A stretch of DNA of 64,000 nucleotides, taken from Linanthus parryae (Eukaryota > Streptophyta > Magnoliopsida > Ericales > Polemoniaceae). A program made the position numbers and the translations under genes. The DNA is taken from assembly GCA_023055425.1 (NCBI GenBank), contig JALGPY010000004.1:114555504-114619503 (forward strand). The letters run 5' to 3'. Below the pieces are notes generated by a model. It was not told the DNA's origin, did not search any database, and saw nothing but the letters and a program-made list of their open reading frames with translations. Positions 11,810 through 23,346 of the stretch are shown one piece after another (within the stretch, counting starts at the first letter, position 1; each line of letters begins with the position of its first letter).

Positions 11810-12088
11810 ATGTCTGCCGTTGGCCGCAAAGAGATGGCGCTGGTACAGAAAGCAGCAGCAGCAGCAAAACAGGGGATTGGATCGGTTGGTTTGAAGTCCA
11901 CCGGTCTTCGTCGCAAAGAGACAGCAGCAGAAAAACAGGCGAATCGGAAGAGCGTGAAACCTCAAGTATCGACTGTGAAGCGTAGGGAGGCGAATTGGAA
12001 GATCGTGAAACCTCAAGTATCGACCATGGACTTGGGGGGTCTGAAGCCTATGGATGAGGTAAGTAGAAACAAGTTTGGATTCATCTAA
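11810..12088 (+). CDS. small lysine-rich ORF inside the Pack-MULE
   Basis: Open frame of 92 codons starting MSAVGRKEMALVQKAAAAAK, Ala/Lys-rich at first, with a repeated unit (VKPQVSTV-KRREANWK / VKPQVSTM). It follows a run resembling a 5' leader (GGCGACGACGACGATGTC). I do not recognise the protein. It could be a second captured gene fragment lying between the two PMEI pieces; a splice donor (GAG|GTAAGT) at 12057-12063 suggests a captured exon rather than a full gene. Confidence 0.3.
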   Translation: MSAVGRKEMALVQKAAAAAKQGIGSVGLKSTGLRRKETAAEKQANRKSVKPQVSTVKRREANWKIVKPQVSTMDLGGLKPMDEVSRNKFGFI

Positions 12089-12170
12089 GTCCGCCTACGA
12101 CGACTGCCTCGAATTCCTCGACGATTCCTTCGACCAGCTCTCAAAGTCGCTGGTCAACCCAGATCTGAGG
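12087..12170 (+). pseudogene. PMEI-domain fragment, second part
   Basis: Reads SAYDDCLEFLDDSFDQLSKS then LVNPDL. The DCLE-LLDDS-DQLS-S pattern is the central, best conserved motif of the PMEI domain, with its conserved cysteine. It continues logically from the piece ending at 11685, but 400 bp of foreign sequence lies between and the frame differs. Downstream is low-complexity GCCACCACCGTCGC repeat with no PMEI homology. Confidence 0.7.
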
Positions 12171-12886
12171 GGGGTTCTCGTACGGATCGGAAGAGAAAGA
12201 GGAAGAAAGGATGGATCGGAAGAGAAGAGCGCCACCACCGTCGCTGGTTCGGAGCGCCACCACCGTCGCTGGTTCGGAGCGCCTGTTTCTCTCTTCTCTC
12301 TCGTGTGGAACTTATGAGAGAGAGAACAGAGGAGGTAGAGAGAGAAAAGGGGGCGCCTCTGATTCGCCGCCGCCTCTGAGTCGCTGCCTCGGAGCGCCGC
12401 CACCGCCACCGCCTCGGAGCGCCGCCACCGCCTCTCGATCTGGAACTTATGAGAGAGAGGGGAGGTAGAGAGAGAGACATTGATCTGGTGGAGGTGGGTT
12501 TTGTGGGGGAGAGAACAGAGGATGAAGAGAAAGAGGAAGACATAAGGATGGATTTGGGGATAGCAGTGGTGGTGGTGGAGGCTGAGAGAGAGAGAGAGAT
12601 CGATGGGGAAGGGGAAGGGGAAGGTAGGTTAGAAAGTGAGGAAGACAGAAGAAAAAATGGTATTTATAGTGTGACTTTTTTTGCTAAAATGAGGGTAAAT
12701 ATGTCTTCTTACCCATCTGTTAGTGTGCTGTTAGTGACAGGGGTGGATTTTGTATATCCCCGAACACGGAGGGTGTTTTTGTATATACCCCATACTCGAG
12801 GGGTGGTTTTTGTCTTTTACCCAATAAAAAATAAATCTTTAATTAGATGAGTAACACTCTAAAATGCAACGTTACAGGTTATGACC

Positions 12887-13352
12887 TTAGTCACCTAAAA
12901 CCTCTCGAAGGGGTATCCCTCCAGCTCCAAAACCTCGCTCTGGCGCTTTCGAGACCAAACCTCGCTCTAAAGGCGCTCCAGAAAATAGAGAGCTCGTTTT
13001 CGTACACGAATTACTTTTTAAAGCCAGTTCACCATTAATTTGGACTATACTTGATGATTAATCTCAACTTATTACGTGTCAGTCTGATAATTCAACTATT
13101 TAAATGTTATTCGTCCTTATTGAAGCAACTTATTTGACAAATAAATACTTACAACCCCTTTAATAAACAATATTCTCATGTGTACATCACTTTATCATAT
13201 GAAAATAGTAGTTTTCTTTATAAAATTATATTAAATAAATATTATATGTAGATGCTCTTCGACGCTTTCAAATGCAGTCATTCTGAAATTAGACGTTTTC
13301 CCGCTCCCGCTCCAGTTCACGCTCCCGCTTCGCTCCCGCTCTAGGTGACTTA
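12887..13352. mobile_element. MULE-like MITE
   Basis: Termini TTAGTCACCTA and (rc) TAAGTCACCTA, flanked by near-identical 10-bp repeats GGTTATGACC (12877-12886) and GGTTCTGACC (13353-13362). The interior has clustered CGCTC motifs near each end (CTCGCTCTGGCGC; CGCTCCCGCTTCGCTCCCGC). There is no coding content. Confidence 0.6.
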
Positions 13353-13362
13353 GGTTCTGACC

Positions 13363-14079
13363 ACTCCCATAGCCTTTATATAGTGCTAGGTAACTTTAAA
13401 GGGGGTCACTGATGGAAGCCTACAAGAATCCACCGCCCTCCATTTGTTTCCTAATACCTTTGCCTCATTTGACTTTTCAACTCAAGACATATTCAACATA
13501 CTTAATTGTGTTTTCGATATTCTTGCATTATCCTTTAAAATTATGTGATGGCTAGGAGGTGCCGCCCGCAGAGGAGGTGTGGTGGATAGGAGGTGCCACT
13601 GGCGGTGTAGAGCGGTAGCTCTTGCTGGCAGCTTTATAGATAACTAAAGATGCAATATTAACTTAAACAAATTGTTGTATATCTCAACTTGCCGAATGTA
13701 CTATATTTATCAATAATGATAATTGTTTTGAATAATGGTAGGTTTCTGCAAATGATGTGGGCGAGGAGAAATCTGATTCTGATGTGTATGTTGCTTCGTG
13801 TAACATTGCTCTTAACTTAATCATTTACTTAAACTCTGCATTAACTTTTACTCAGTTAAGCATGCTTATAACTCTACCTAATCACATCCTTAATTTCAAG
13901 AGCCATCATTTCAAGTTATCTACCACAAGAATTTGATGTGCTAATGGAACACAGCATGAGTTATGGGTTCTAGCACAACATTGACTAGCCTTAAATAATG
14001 TAAGTTCGATTATACACACTATAGCTCTAATAACTGTACCATTTAACAAATGGTGACCCATTTCCTCCTTAAGATAGCA
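13363..14079. other. intergenic, no gene seen
   Basis: AT-rich spacer. A short duplicated phrase, TAGGAGGTGCC, occurs twice at about 13553-13602. No gene or element ends were recognised. Confidence 0.3.
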
Positions 14080-15002
14080 CTAGGCGATACCCCGCGCTAA
14101 CACGCGGGTTGTAAAGTGTCATTTCCTTAAATCACGACATTTTTTTTTTACTTACTGGAACATGTAGAGTATGTTATTGATAAAAATAAACTATAATCAT
14201 ACTCATGTTTAGTGGTGGATTAAGATATTTATGAAAGTGTAAGTTAAAAAGTCGTAACTAATTTAAACATAGATTTGTTGGTCCATTAAAATTATAATGG
14301 CCCAAATAGTATATTAAATAAGTGAAATATAAGTTACTCTGTGCAAAAATATATCATAAGTGAGGACTAATTTGGATACATGCATGAAATACAATATAGA
14401 TTATCATATTACTTAATGAATACGAAGGAAATTTAAACAATCGAGGCATGTAGAGGACTAATCTAAATAAATCTACAGGTAATATAATTGAAAATAAAAA
14501 TGAGTTGTTGTCACCATTTGTGTCCGGCCCTAATTCATTTTTTTTACAAACTTCGTTCATGTGTTTTAAATCATATTATTCTCTTTAAATATTTTTTTTT
14601 TAAATGAAAAGCTTGATAGCTCACTCTTCATACATATTTTAGGTTATGTCATTAAACAATATGTGTGTGCCGTTTGGTGTATACCAAAATCACCTTTTGT
14701 ACATTTTTATGCCCGTAGCTTGTGGAAAAAAAACAATTTTATAAATACGCTTGTGCAAAAAAATAGTTCTACAAAATTCAACAATTAAGAATTTATTGGA
14801 ATTATATCTTCAATTTAAGGAATAAAAATAAGTACTTCTGAATCTCATGTACCCATAGTGACTCTGTGTACGCGGCGGAGACAACTACTTCTCTTAATAG
14901 ACGCGCTTTGGTAGGATATATATGTCTAGTAAACTGATATATTTAAAGGGTGAACTGAAATTATTTCTTAGAGTATCCATAAATAAAAAGTGTGTTTGGA
15001 AC

Positions 15003-15380
15003 TGTTATGATCTGGACCTAACTTAGAGAACGATGACAAAAAAAAAAAACAAGAACACAAGTATTAACGTGGTTCACTAGTTATTAGCTAGCTACCTCCA
15101 CGACCCGAAACCCCGATTTTGTTGAGAGAAACGCACGCAATTACAACCACTCGACACACACACTAGAAAGCTCCCACCTAGCTAGCTAAAAGCTCTCAAC
15201 AAAAGCTTGTAGCTCTCAACTTTTCCCCGCTGTGTGTATGTGTTTTTAGAACCAAAGCAACCTTTTATATATACATGCATGGGGCGGTGGGAATTGCCAG
15301 CCCACCACCGCCTCAAACATGTTTCCAAATTAACGTTGCTTTGACTTTTCCTTTTAGCTTTCAATACAAGACACCTAACA
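15003..15380 (-). repeat. copia 3' LTR
   Basis: Left LTR in window coordinates, 3' in element orientation. It shares the AGCTAGCTACCTCCACGACC and CATGCATGGGGCGGTGGGAA blocks with the right LTR. Confidence 0.85.
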
Positions 15381-15479
15381 AATCTCCACCTTGTCTTGAA
15401 TCATCTCAACAACCCGAACCTGACCCGATGCTTCTCTCCAATAATCAACCCCAAACGTTTCACAGCTGTATGTGAAACT

Positions 15480-15790
15480 CTCACGTCACAAGTTGTTCCA
15501 ACTTTGCCAAGTCCTGCAACAAGTGCCCCCAGCGATGCTCCAACTCCCGTCTAGTTCCTGCAATCGAACCCTATCGATGCTCCAACTACGGCCGAGTTCC
15601 TGCAATCTAAATCCATGTTTGTTGTTCCAACTCCCACTGAGTTCCTATAACAAAATTGTTTGTTTTTTCGAATCCCACCGAATCCCTACAAAAACCCCTG
15701 CACGTTGCTCCAACTCCCGCTGAATTCCTGCAACGTTTTGCGAGATAGCTCCAATTCCCACTGAATTCCTGCAATATCGCCCCTTGCGCG
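15480..15790. repeat. degenerate minisatellite inside the copia element
   Basis: Variants of CTCCAACTCCCGCTGAATTC plus CTGCAA recur about every 30-50 bp, at least six times. They lie between the gag remnant and the polypurine tract where pol would be expected. Confidence 0.6.
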
Positions 15791-15904
15791 CCTCCTACAC
15801 GCCCCCTTGCACGTCTCACACGTGTCGGGTCCCTCGTCAGAGAATCCCCCATGCCAAATCGGCCTCCTCGTCAAGAGCACGGATTCCATGCCCCCTAACG
15901 GGGC

Positions 15905-16647
15905 CTAGAGGACGTAGTTGATTTCCGAAGCTGTTGCAGCCAGATCTGCAAATGCCTTATTCGGACACTCCCTCTTCCAGTGACCCCTCTCTTTGCACAG
16001 TGCACAGACGTCGTTTGGCAACTTAGAACCCTTGTTCTTCCTCTTACCAAAACCTCCGTGGGACACCATGAATGCGCCCGAACCCGGAACGTCGTACTCC
16101 CCATATGCTGCCCTGCGCCGCATGTCCCTTGTGTGAAGAGCATATCACACCTCCTCCAACGTGAGAGTATCTTTGCCACGCAAGCTGACTGCACAAACCC
16201 CTCATATGACGGTGGTAGCGACACCAAAAAAATCAGTGCGACATCTTCATCACTTATCTTCTCATTACTGTTTCGCAACTCAAGCAAAATAGTTTTTAAG
16301 ACGATACAAGTGATCTCTTAGATTTGTACCTTCCCACCAAATAGTTGTTGCTTCAACATCAACTTGTTGGTGAGCGACTTCGTCTTGTAGAGGCTCTCCA
16401 ACTTGTTCCATAGTCCTTCAGCCGTCTCTTGATCCGCAACCTCTGTGATCACGTCGTCCGCCAAACACAACATGTTCGTTGAGTGTGCTCTTTCCTCCAT
16501 CGTCTTGTACTCCTTGGTGGTTGTCGAATCCCCCTCTTTATCTTCCGCCAATGGCAACCACAGGCATTGCTGCTTCAACAAAGCACGTACCTTGATTTGC
16601 CATAAGCTGAAGCTGTTTCTCCCTGTGAACTTGTCGATCTTGGTCAT
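15905..16647 (-). pseudogene. copia gag remnant
   Basis: Minus-strand frames. 16647 to 16318 encodes MTKIDKFTGRNSFSLWQIKV onward, the N-terminal gag domain (UBN2 type) of copia elements, with the typical W-x-I-K and LWNKLESLYKTKSLTNKL motifs. A frame change follows at about 16290. 16123 to 15905 encodes the nucleocapsid zinc knuckle CALCKERGHWKREC (C-x2-C-x4-H-x4-C), preceded by the basic stretch GKRKNKGSK. The knuckle is intact, but stop codons and frameshifts separate it from the N-terminal half, so no full-length gag can be made. Confidence 0.85.
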
Positions 16648-16856
16648 CCCCCGGTCATCTTCTCTGCAGCTCCTTGTCCAGATCCTTAACCCCCGAACGT
16701 GTGTTCCACCTTGATCGCGAAATCCTAGCTATGAATTTCAAGGATTGTGAAACTCTAGCTCTTTAGCTCCACCTTGATCTTGGAACACCGAAATCCAAGC
16801 TCTAATACTAGTTTGTTAAAACTGGTGATCCCCTTGACATGGCTCTGATACCAGTT

Positions 16857-17233
16857 TGTTATGATCTTGACCTAACTTAGAGAACGATGACAAAAAATAA
16901 AACATGAACACAAGTATTAACGTGGTTCACTAGTTATTAGCTAGCTACCTCCACGACCCAAAACCCCGATTTTGTTGAGAGAAACGCACGCAATTACAAC
17001 CACTCGACACACACACTAGAAAGCTCCCACCTAGCTAGCTAAAAGCTCTCAACAAAAGCTTGTCACTCTCAACTTTTCCCCGCTGTGTGTATGTGTTTTT
17101 AGAACCAAAGCAACCTTTTATATATACATGCATGGGGCGGTGGGAATTGCCAGCCCACCACCGCCTCAAACATGTTCCCAAATTAACACTGCTTTGACTT
17201 TTCGTTTTAGCTTTCAATTCAAGACACCTAACT
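16857..17233 (-). repeat. copia 5' LTR
   Basis: Right LTR in window coordinates, 5' in element orientation, adjoining the primer-binding site. Its last base is T where the other LTR has A. Confidence 0.85.
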
Positions 17234-18067
17234 GTAACTTATGTATTAGTTATTGAGGTTATTATGATACTATACTATATAATTTATATAATTAGAATAA
17301 TTTTAATCCGTAGAGTGAATCAATACATAATTTGTACTAAAACTTCGGTAATATTGTTCAAATAAGACTTTTAATGTTTCTATTTCATCAAATGTATCTA
17401 CATTATTCAATTATGATGTAATCTTACAGATGTATAATTGTGTTTTATGTCAATATTAGCCTTAGTATGAATCTAAATGTCTAATCGTCACAACTAAAAA
17501 ACCATAATCTTTAGTCAACTATTTTTCTTGAATAGGAGATTGCATATTCATAAAGGGTGAAATGAAATAAGATCTTGTAGTGTTCATCACCTAAGAGTTT
17601 AATAAAAGCATTACTTGATTTTGAGAAATGAGCATAATACTTCAGAAACTCATGTATATACATTATCAAAAAAACCCGTGTATATGTATAATCTAAAATT
17701 TATTGGATTATTATAATATTATAATAGAAAATTTAGACTATTAGTTAAATATATAATTGGTTTTTGTCCTTTTTGCATTCAACAATGAAATTTTAATAAA
17801 AAAAAACTACATCACCGAAATAGTGAAAAATTTACCTGCACTGCAATATCAAAATATATTATACATAGTTGCTCATAAGTTATAAAATAATCATTATAAG
17901 TACAATGAGAAAGAAATAATTAAGCATGTGACAATTTTTTATTAGTTTATTTAAGCCGAATAAACATCAATTATAAATATCACACTTATATTAATTTTTT
18001 AAAGAGAAAAAAAATTTAATAGTAATATCACAGCATTAATTAAAACTATTATCACTACGACATTGAA

Positions 18068-18158
18068 ATAAATAATAATTGCTCATAACTTACAAAAATA
18101 AAGAGTAACCATAAATAATAATTGCTCATAACTTACAAAAATAAAGAGTAACCATAAG
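18068..18158. repeat. tandem duplication, 45-bp unit x2
   Basis: AATAATTGCTCATAACTTAC...AGTAACCATAA occurs twice head to tail with no visible difference, inside the Helitron filler. Confidence 0.75.
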
Positions 18159-18570
18159 AAATTTAATGACAAAGTAATACTTAAGTACATGTCAATTCTT
18201 TATTGGTTGATTTTGTACATATTGACATGTAGGATTACACATGTCATATTACTAACAATTATTTGAAGACAAATGGCATCTCGTGATTTCACCAGAGAAC
18301 TTTTCCGCTTTTATATATTATTATATAAGATTTATAATTTCAACAGTTTCATGCCACTTCGATATCCTTCACTGTTAAATTACTCAAACAATTGATGGGA
18401 ATAACATGTATTAGAATAACAAAACATAATTACAGAATAAAGTTTGTCCTTCGTTTCAAATTTTCCATTGTTACTGAAATCAGAAATAGCATTTCAATTG
18501 ATTTTGACTTTAAATTACGATTTTATCTGGTTGGAAAATGACTTTTTCGTTACGACATTGCAAGTGACTT

Positions 18571-18936
18571 TGCATGTGTTAAGCATGCCGCCAGCGTTCA
18601 TCCTGAGCCAGGATCGAACTCTCCATGAGATTCATAGTTGCATTACTTATAGCTTCCTTGTTCGTAGACAAAGCGGATTCGGAATTGTCTTTCATTCCAA
18701 GGCATAACTTGTATCCACGCGCTTCATATTCGCCCGGAGTTCGCTCCCAGAAATATAGCCATCCCTGCCCCCTCACGTCAATCCCACGAGCCTCTTATCC
18801 ATTCTCATTCAATCACGGCGGGCGCAAGCCCCTCCTCGGGCGGATTCCTCCTTTTACTCCTCAGCCTACGGGGTATTAGCAGCCGTTTCCAGCTCTTGTT
18901 CCCCTCCCAAGGGCAGGTTCTTACGCCGCATCGGTA
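18571..18936 (-). rRNA. nuclear insert of plastid rrn16 5' end and promoter (NUPT), rearranged
   Basis: Minus-strand reading: 18822 to about 18622 matches the plastid rrn16 upstream promoter region (for example GGCTATATTTCTGGGAGCGA), then the mature 16S start (GAGTTCGATCCTGGCTCAGG, GAACGCTGGCGGCATGC) down to 18571, that is roughly the first 55 bases of 16S. Next to it, 18936-18823 holds another part of the same gene, about bases 100-220 (AAGAACCTGCCCTTGGGAGG, GGCTGCTAATACCCCGTAGG). The second block lies upstream of the promoter instead of downstream, so the order is shuffled and about 50 bases of 16S are missing. This is a fragment of organelle DNA, not a working rRNA gene. Confidence 0.85.
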
Positions 18937-19046
18937 GCTCACTTGTCGAAAACCGTTAAGTTAATGCTTGTTTGTCGTGAGAAATGTAATGTATATCACA
19001 TCTTCAAGTAAAGATGTACTTGAGTATTTTATCTACCACAAGTTTG

Positions 19047-20003
19047 AACTAAGGGCATCTGCAACCCTATGGGAGCGGGAGGGGAGGGGGAAAACCGTAT
19101 AAAAATACGCTTCATGTCCAACTCTATTAGGGGAAAGGGAGGGGAATGGGATACTATGGGGATAAATTTTACCTAAGGTGTGGGATGGTTAGGGAGGATT
19201 TCCCCATGGATATCCCCTCCCCCTTCCCCCTTACATGGAATGGATAATTAATTAGATATTTGACAAAATTAATTACACCTACTAATATTTTATGATTATA
19301 TTAGGTATTCTTTATTATGATTTATAAATTTATTCTTTTATTATTTATAAAATTAATATTACCTCCGTTTCTTCTCTATCACACCGGTTTGACTTTTTGA
19401 CTCGTATCTGGGTCACTTTGACCGGGTAATTTGGATAGCAAAACGATGTGATCTTTTGATAATTTTTTCACCTTGTTATAGAGCAACTTTTACTCTACAA
19501 CACCATGAAAAAATTATCAATAAATTGCATCCTTTTGTTACACAAATCACCGGGTCAAAGTGACCCAGTAAATAGTGACAAAAGTCAAACCGGTGTGATA
19601 GAAAAGAAACGGAGGTAGTATGTATTAACGATTGTGAAAAATTTTATTTACGAAAAGTAACGGTATCTTATGTTGTTGGAAATTTTAAAAATATTATGTT
19701 TTATACATACACATATATTGGTACACAATTTATGATTTATTTTTAGTACTAATAATTTATTTTAAATCATTAAATATATATTAAAAATTATGTTTTGTTG
19801 GTGGGCGGAAAGGAATGAAATGGAGGGGGAGGGGAGGGGGAGGGGAGGGGGATGTTAGGGGGGAAATGCACCCTATCCATCTCCCACCTGTGCCTAAATT
19901 CTCCCCCGCCACCTTTCCCCTCCCCCCTTCATGGTTGGACATTGTTCGTATTTTTATACGATTTTGCCCCTCTCCGTCCCCCCCTCATGATTGGAGATGC
20001 TTT
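19047..20003. mobile_element. MITE-like TIR element with nested Stowaway
   Basis: Left end GGGCATCTGCAACCC and right end (rc) AAGCATCTCCAATC, with TAA on each side, plus G-rich/C-rich sub-terminal tracts (GGGAGGGGAGGGGG and CCCCTCCCCCC). A Stowaway element interrupts it at 19360-19618. The same end type (GGTATCTCCAACCCC) bounds the element at 38058-41785. No coding content. Confidence 0.5.
19360..19618. mobile_element. Stowaway MITE
   Basis: Ends ACCTCCGTTTCTTCTCTATC and its complement, with the family core TTGGATAGCAAAACGATGTG and TCTACAACACCATGAAAAAA. It is nested in the larger TIR element. Confidence 0.8.
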
Positions 20004-20179
20004 AATAGGGCATGCCCTTTGGGCGAAGTAATTTTTTCAGGAGAGGGGGGCTAGACAAAGGTTGAATCATCACACACGCGTCGGCTCGACACGTGGCGTG
20101 GTTGTGTTGTGCTGGCTGTTAGTTAGGGTTCATTCTTTTTGGCCCATAAACTAAATAATTTAAGCTTAATTAATTAATA

Positions 20180-22830
20180 CAGTTAATCAAGATAATAGTT
20201 GAAACCACGGATCATAGGAAGATTTCGTTCTTTGTTGCGCTTGTATTCACGTTCCTGCGAACCTCTAGGGCGAACACGATATGACATGTTCCGCCTTTGG
20301 ATGAATGATCGAGAGAGAACTAGAGTTCTTACGTATCTGTCTAACACTGATTTATTGTGAAGCTATCTCAATTTATGGACAAACTTCTAGCTAACTGCAG
20401 CGTACCCCCTTAGGGTATGTGTTAATTACAAAGCAAGCCCCTGGGGCTACATGTAATTTTCTAACATATCCCTCTCAACCTGTGGGGCTGCACATAGCTC
20501 TACCAGTCTCCTACTTTCCAACCAAATCATCTACAAAGTTTTGTGCGTCCGTGTCGTGCGACTGCTGAAAGTACCTGTACTTCGGGAGATTCGTACATCA
20601 AACTCATCCCGAGCCAGTGCAGGAAGGCTCAACCTCTAAATAATATAATGCACATTTCAGCTCTCGTACGCCCCAGATTTTCTCAGGCGCCATCTCATAG
20701 ACCACAAGCATGTCTAGTCCCATAGACGACGCTCTTGTGCGTCTACCGCACTACTGTTATAATCGTATCATGTGTGAACTTGTATGGGTCTATATGTGGT
20801 TCCAATGAATAAAACATAGCATGATGCGCTTACGATCTTCCCCTCATCCATGTCTCGCTTGGACTTGGATTGACTGCTTTCCCAGAGATGTCTGAAAGGC
20901 TGAATCATCAATGGCCGTAAGGTGGCATGCCAAAGTAGCACCACCAACCCGTCACTTTATGACACAAATAAGAGTGGTAAGTGTATAGAGTGTCAATCAT
21001 GCTTGGATGATTGACGAGGCTCACACGGTGAGGGGTCTTGGGACGAGTCTACTCACCACCTCATCTCTCTCGTTCACACGTGTTAAGGGGATACACACCA
21101 TAGTGTTTGATCTCTCTTGGATCGCATGTCTTATCTCATAATCACCACTATACATGTTCTAGTTCTGTCACTGTCTAGGCGACTAACGCGAGTACCAAAA
21201 CATTGCACTCTAATGCGCACAAAAATCAGTTCTAGCATCTTACTCTCTACACAGACTATACATGGCTTAAGGTATACACCATGTTCGAATGGCACAAATG
21301 TCAATATCATTTTGGAATCTATCTTAAGTGAATGAGTCGGATCGACATCTAGCTCGGATCGGGAATCTGTCTCATATTTGCTCACCCTCTAGGGTGTCAC
21401 AAAGACGATCGCTCGTGTGAGTGAGTTGATCTCTATGTCTGCGTGACATGCTCTATGCTAGTACAAGAAATAAAGCATATCATGCACATATCTAAAACAA
21501 CATGCATAATAATCCAAATAAATCCAATCAAAATCCGGGCGTTAATGTCTCAATATTTATCAATCATGTCGCAAGTTATTGACTAACGAGTCCAATTTCT
21601 CTAAAAATGATCCACAAAGAGAAATCTCATAAGTGGTTTTGGAATGGGATCAGCCAACAGTTTGGCCCGTTGTTGATATACTCCAACATTACTCCCTAGG
21701 TAGACAACTCATCCCCGATGAAATGGTACATTTTCCTATGTGTTTGGATTTACTGCAATGCTTTGGGTCCTTAGCACTCTGCTATGGCCACCATACTAGC
21801 ACCACACATGGTAAAATGTCTGTCAACTAATCCCAAGTGGACCATAACGGCACGAGCAAAAGAAATGCTATGTTGAATAGCTAAAAGTTCCATGAATCAC
21901 GCACTTTTATGATGCATGTCATAGCATTTGATTGTTGTTGTCATTATTTGTACTGATAGTCTGACAACTTATCATATTTTACAGGAAAATTAACGATGCT
22001 CGTATCATGATGCACCGGTTTTAACATCTATAGGAGGTGGGTTTGATGTGTGACACACTCCTACGCCGCGCCAGAACATGCGACGTATCCTGTTTCCATG
22101 GTCGATAGAGCAGTGCAAGTCTGCTTGCTGTTCCATGTAATGGACCTGCCACGAAGCATGGAAGATAGCATGAGGTTAATCCACGTGTTTCTAGGTCCCC
22201 ACCCTAGTCATCATGTATAGCCTGCGAGTCGATGTATCTAACTCTGATAGCATAACAAGTGATCCTACACTCATTAGAGATATCTGAGTATCCTTGTGAC
22301 TTTAATCAAGTGTCTTACGCGATTTCCTGAAATCCACTAATTCGACTACATAGCATAAGCTGGGTTTCAGTACACATCGTAGCGTACAAGAGACTCCCAT
22401 TGCTCCTGCATCGGGTACTCAAGTCATATGGTGAATCTCATATGATGTGTCTAGGGTACATATCCAGACTCGTAAAGTCTTGCAACGAGCTACATGATTA
22501 TCACATGGTTTTGGGTCCATCATATTGAATCGTTCAATCATCTTCTTGATGCACACCTTTAGCGACAACGCAAGAAGTCAATATGAAGATACGAAAATGC
22601 ATCTCGCGCCACCAATATCCTTCATTGGAAATCGACAGGATAACCATCCCTTAGTGGACACGAACAGTCTTTAAGCTCCACTGACCAATAATGTGTCATC
22701 GATGTGAAGTGACACGGTTATCAACACTCACCTAGAGATATTTATGTACACGCAGTGGTTTAATTTTCACCCGTTATCGTAAATATATAGTTAACGATCC
22801 CCTGATGAATATCAATGTCTTGAGGATTAG
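20180..22830 (-). mobile_element. decayed Ty1/copia element (LTR plus pol debris)
   Basis: 20180-20465 looks like an LTR end followed by a minus-strand polypurine tract (rc of AACATATCCCTCTCAACC). The interior, read on the minus strand, resembles the RT/RNase H part of copia polyproteins, for instance around 21640-21830 and 22040-22170, but it is broken by many stops in all frames. I base this on resemblance, not alignment. The right limit is uncertain. Confidence 0.4.
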
Positions 22831-23346
22831 TTAAGACCACGCATGGACTTAATTAGTTTGCAAACTTCTGTGCATTTGACATGTTGCCTCAAAATCCTCT
22901 AGTTGAGTCTAATTGGCTGATCTTAAGACCACGCTGTTCCCGAACCCCTTAGTTATGCTCAATTGGCTGGTCTCAAGAGTTACTAGGTCTCTAATTTGTC
23001 TACTTAAGATCCTATCTTTATTTCTAATTATTTACACTCAAGTCTCTAAAGTTCGTCTAAATTATATTTAGTCCCTGACTGAGCCTGAACTCTTCAAGCA
23101 AGTTAAAGTATGCTCAACAGTATGAAATCATCATTATAACACTCTCAGGGTCGAAAATTACAACTCTTAGTTATTTGCACTCAGTGAAGTTGAACTTTCA
23201 TTGCATTCTACGATATGGAAGGTTCTGACTCATATACATGCTTTGTATTTAATGCTACCAAATCTAAATTACACAAAATCCTATGTGTATATATATATAT
23301 ATATATATTAATATCTAGAATTATATTAAAAATCTAATTTATATAC
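22831..23346. other. intergenic, no gene seen
   Basis: AT-rich spacer with loosely repeated phrases (CCTCTAGTTGAGTCTAATTGGCTG / CCTTAGTTATGCTCAATTGGCTG, about 22898-22970) and an (AT)n run near 23288. No element ends recognised. Confidence 0.3.

Larger units (their letters stand above)
10925..12822. mobile_element. Pack-MULE with 90-bp class TIRs
   Basis: The left end GGGTAAAAGACAAAAACCAC is mirrored exactly at the right end, and the inverted match continues for about 95 bp (to about 11019 and from about 12735) with few differences. Perfect 9-bp direct repeats AATAAAAAA flank it (10916-10924 and 12823-12831), the hallmark of Mutator-like elements. There is no transposase. The interior is GC-rich, unlike its surroundings, and carries pieces of a pectin methylesterase-inhibitor domain at 11572-11685 and 12087-12170, plus CCACCACC/GCCGCCACC simple repeats. 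It starts 579 bp downstream of the PIN1 stop codon. Confidence 0.85.
15003..17233 (-). mobile_element. Ty1/copia gag-only element with both LTRs
   Basis: Two LTRs of 377-378 bp (15003-15380 and 16857-17233) start TGTTATGATC and end ACACCTAAC(A/T). Flanks GGAAC (14998-15002) and GTAAC (17234-17238) are a 5-bp target duplication with one change. The primer-binding site TGGTATCAGAGCC lies beside the right LTR (minus strand, about 16841-16852) and a polypurine tract AAGGTGGAGATT beside the left LTR, so transcription runs right to left. Between them are only gag remnants; there is no protease, integrase or reverse transcriptase. The LTRs differ at roughly ten sites plus an A-run length change. It is nested in the Helitron. 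Confidence 0.85.
14080..18330 (-). mobile_element. non-autonomous Helitron, interrupted by a copia element
   Basis: On the minus strand the 5' end is A|TCTTATATAATAATATATA followed by AAAGCGG, the usual Helitron start (TC plus TATATA...AAAAGC). The 3' end has the GC hairpin CCCGCG-TGTTAG-CGCGGG (14091-14108) about 10 bp before the terminal CTAG, followed by host T. Insertion between A and T without target duplication fits rolling-circle transposition. Removing the nested copia element and its 5-bp duplication leaves about 2.0 kb of AT-rich filler with no Rep/helicase, so it is non-autonomous. Confidence 0.65.

Noticed and set aside
11572..12170. Functional pectinesterase or inhibitor gene
   Set aside because: No start, no signal peptide, domain split in different frames, enclosed by transposon TIRs.
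18571..18936. 16S ribosomal RNA gene
   Set aside because: Only two rearranged fragments of the first about 220 bases are present; this is a nuclear plastid insert.
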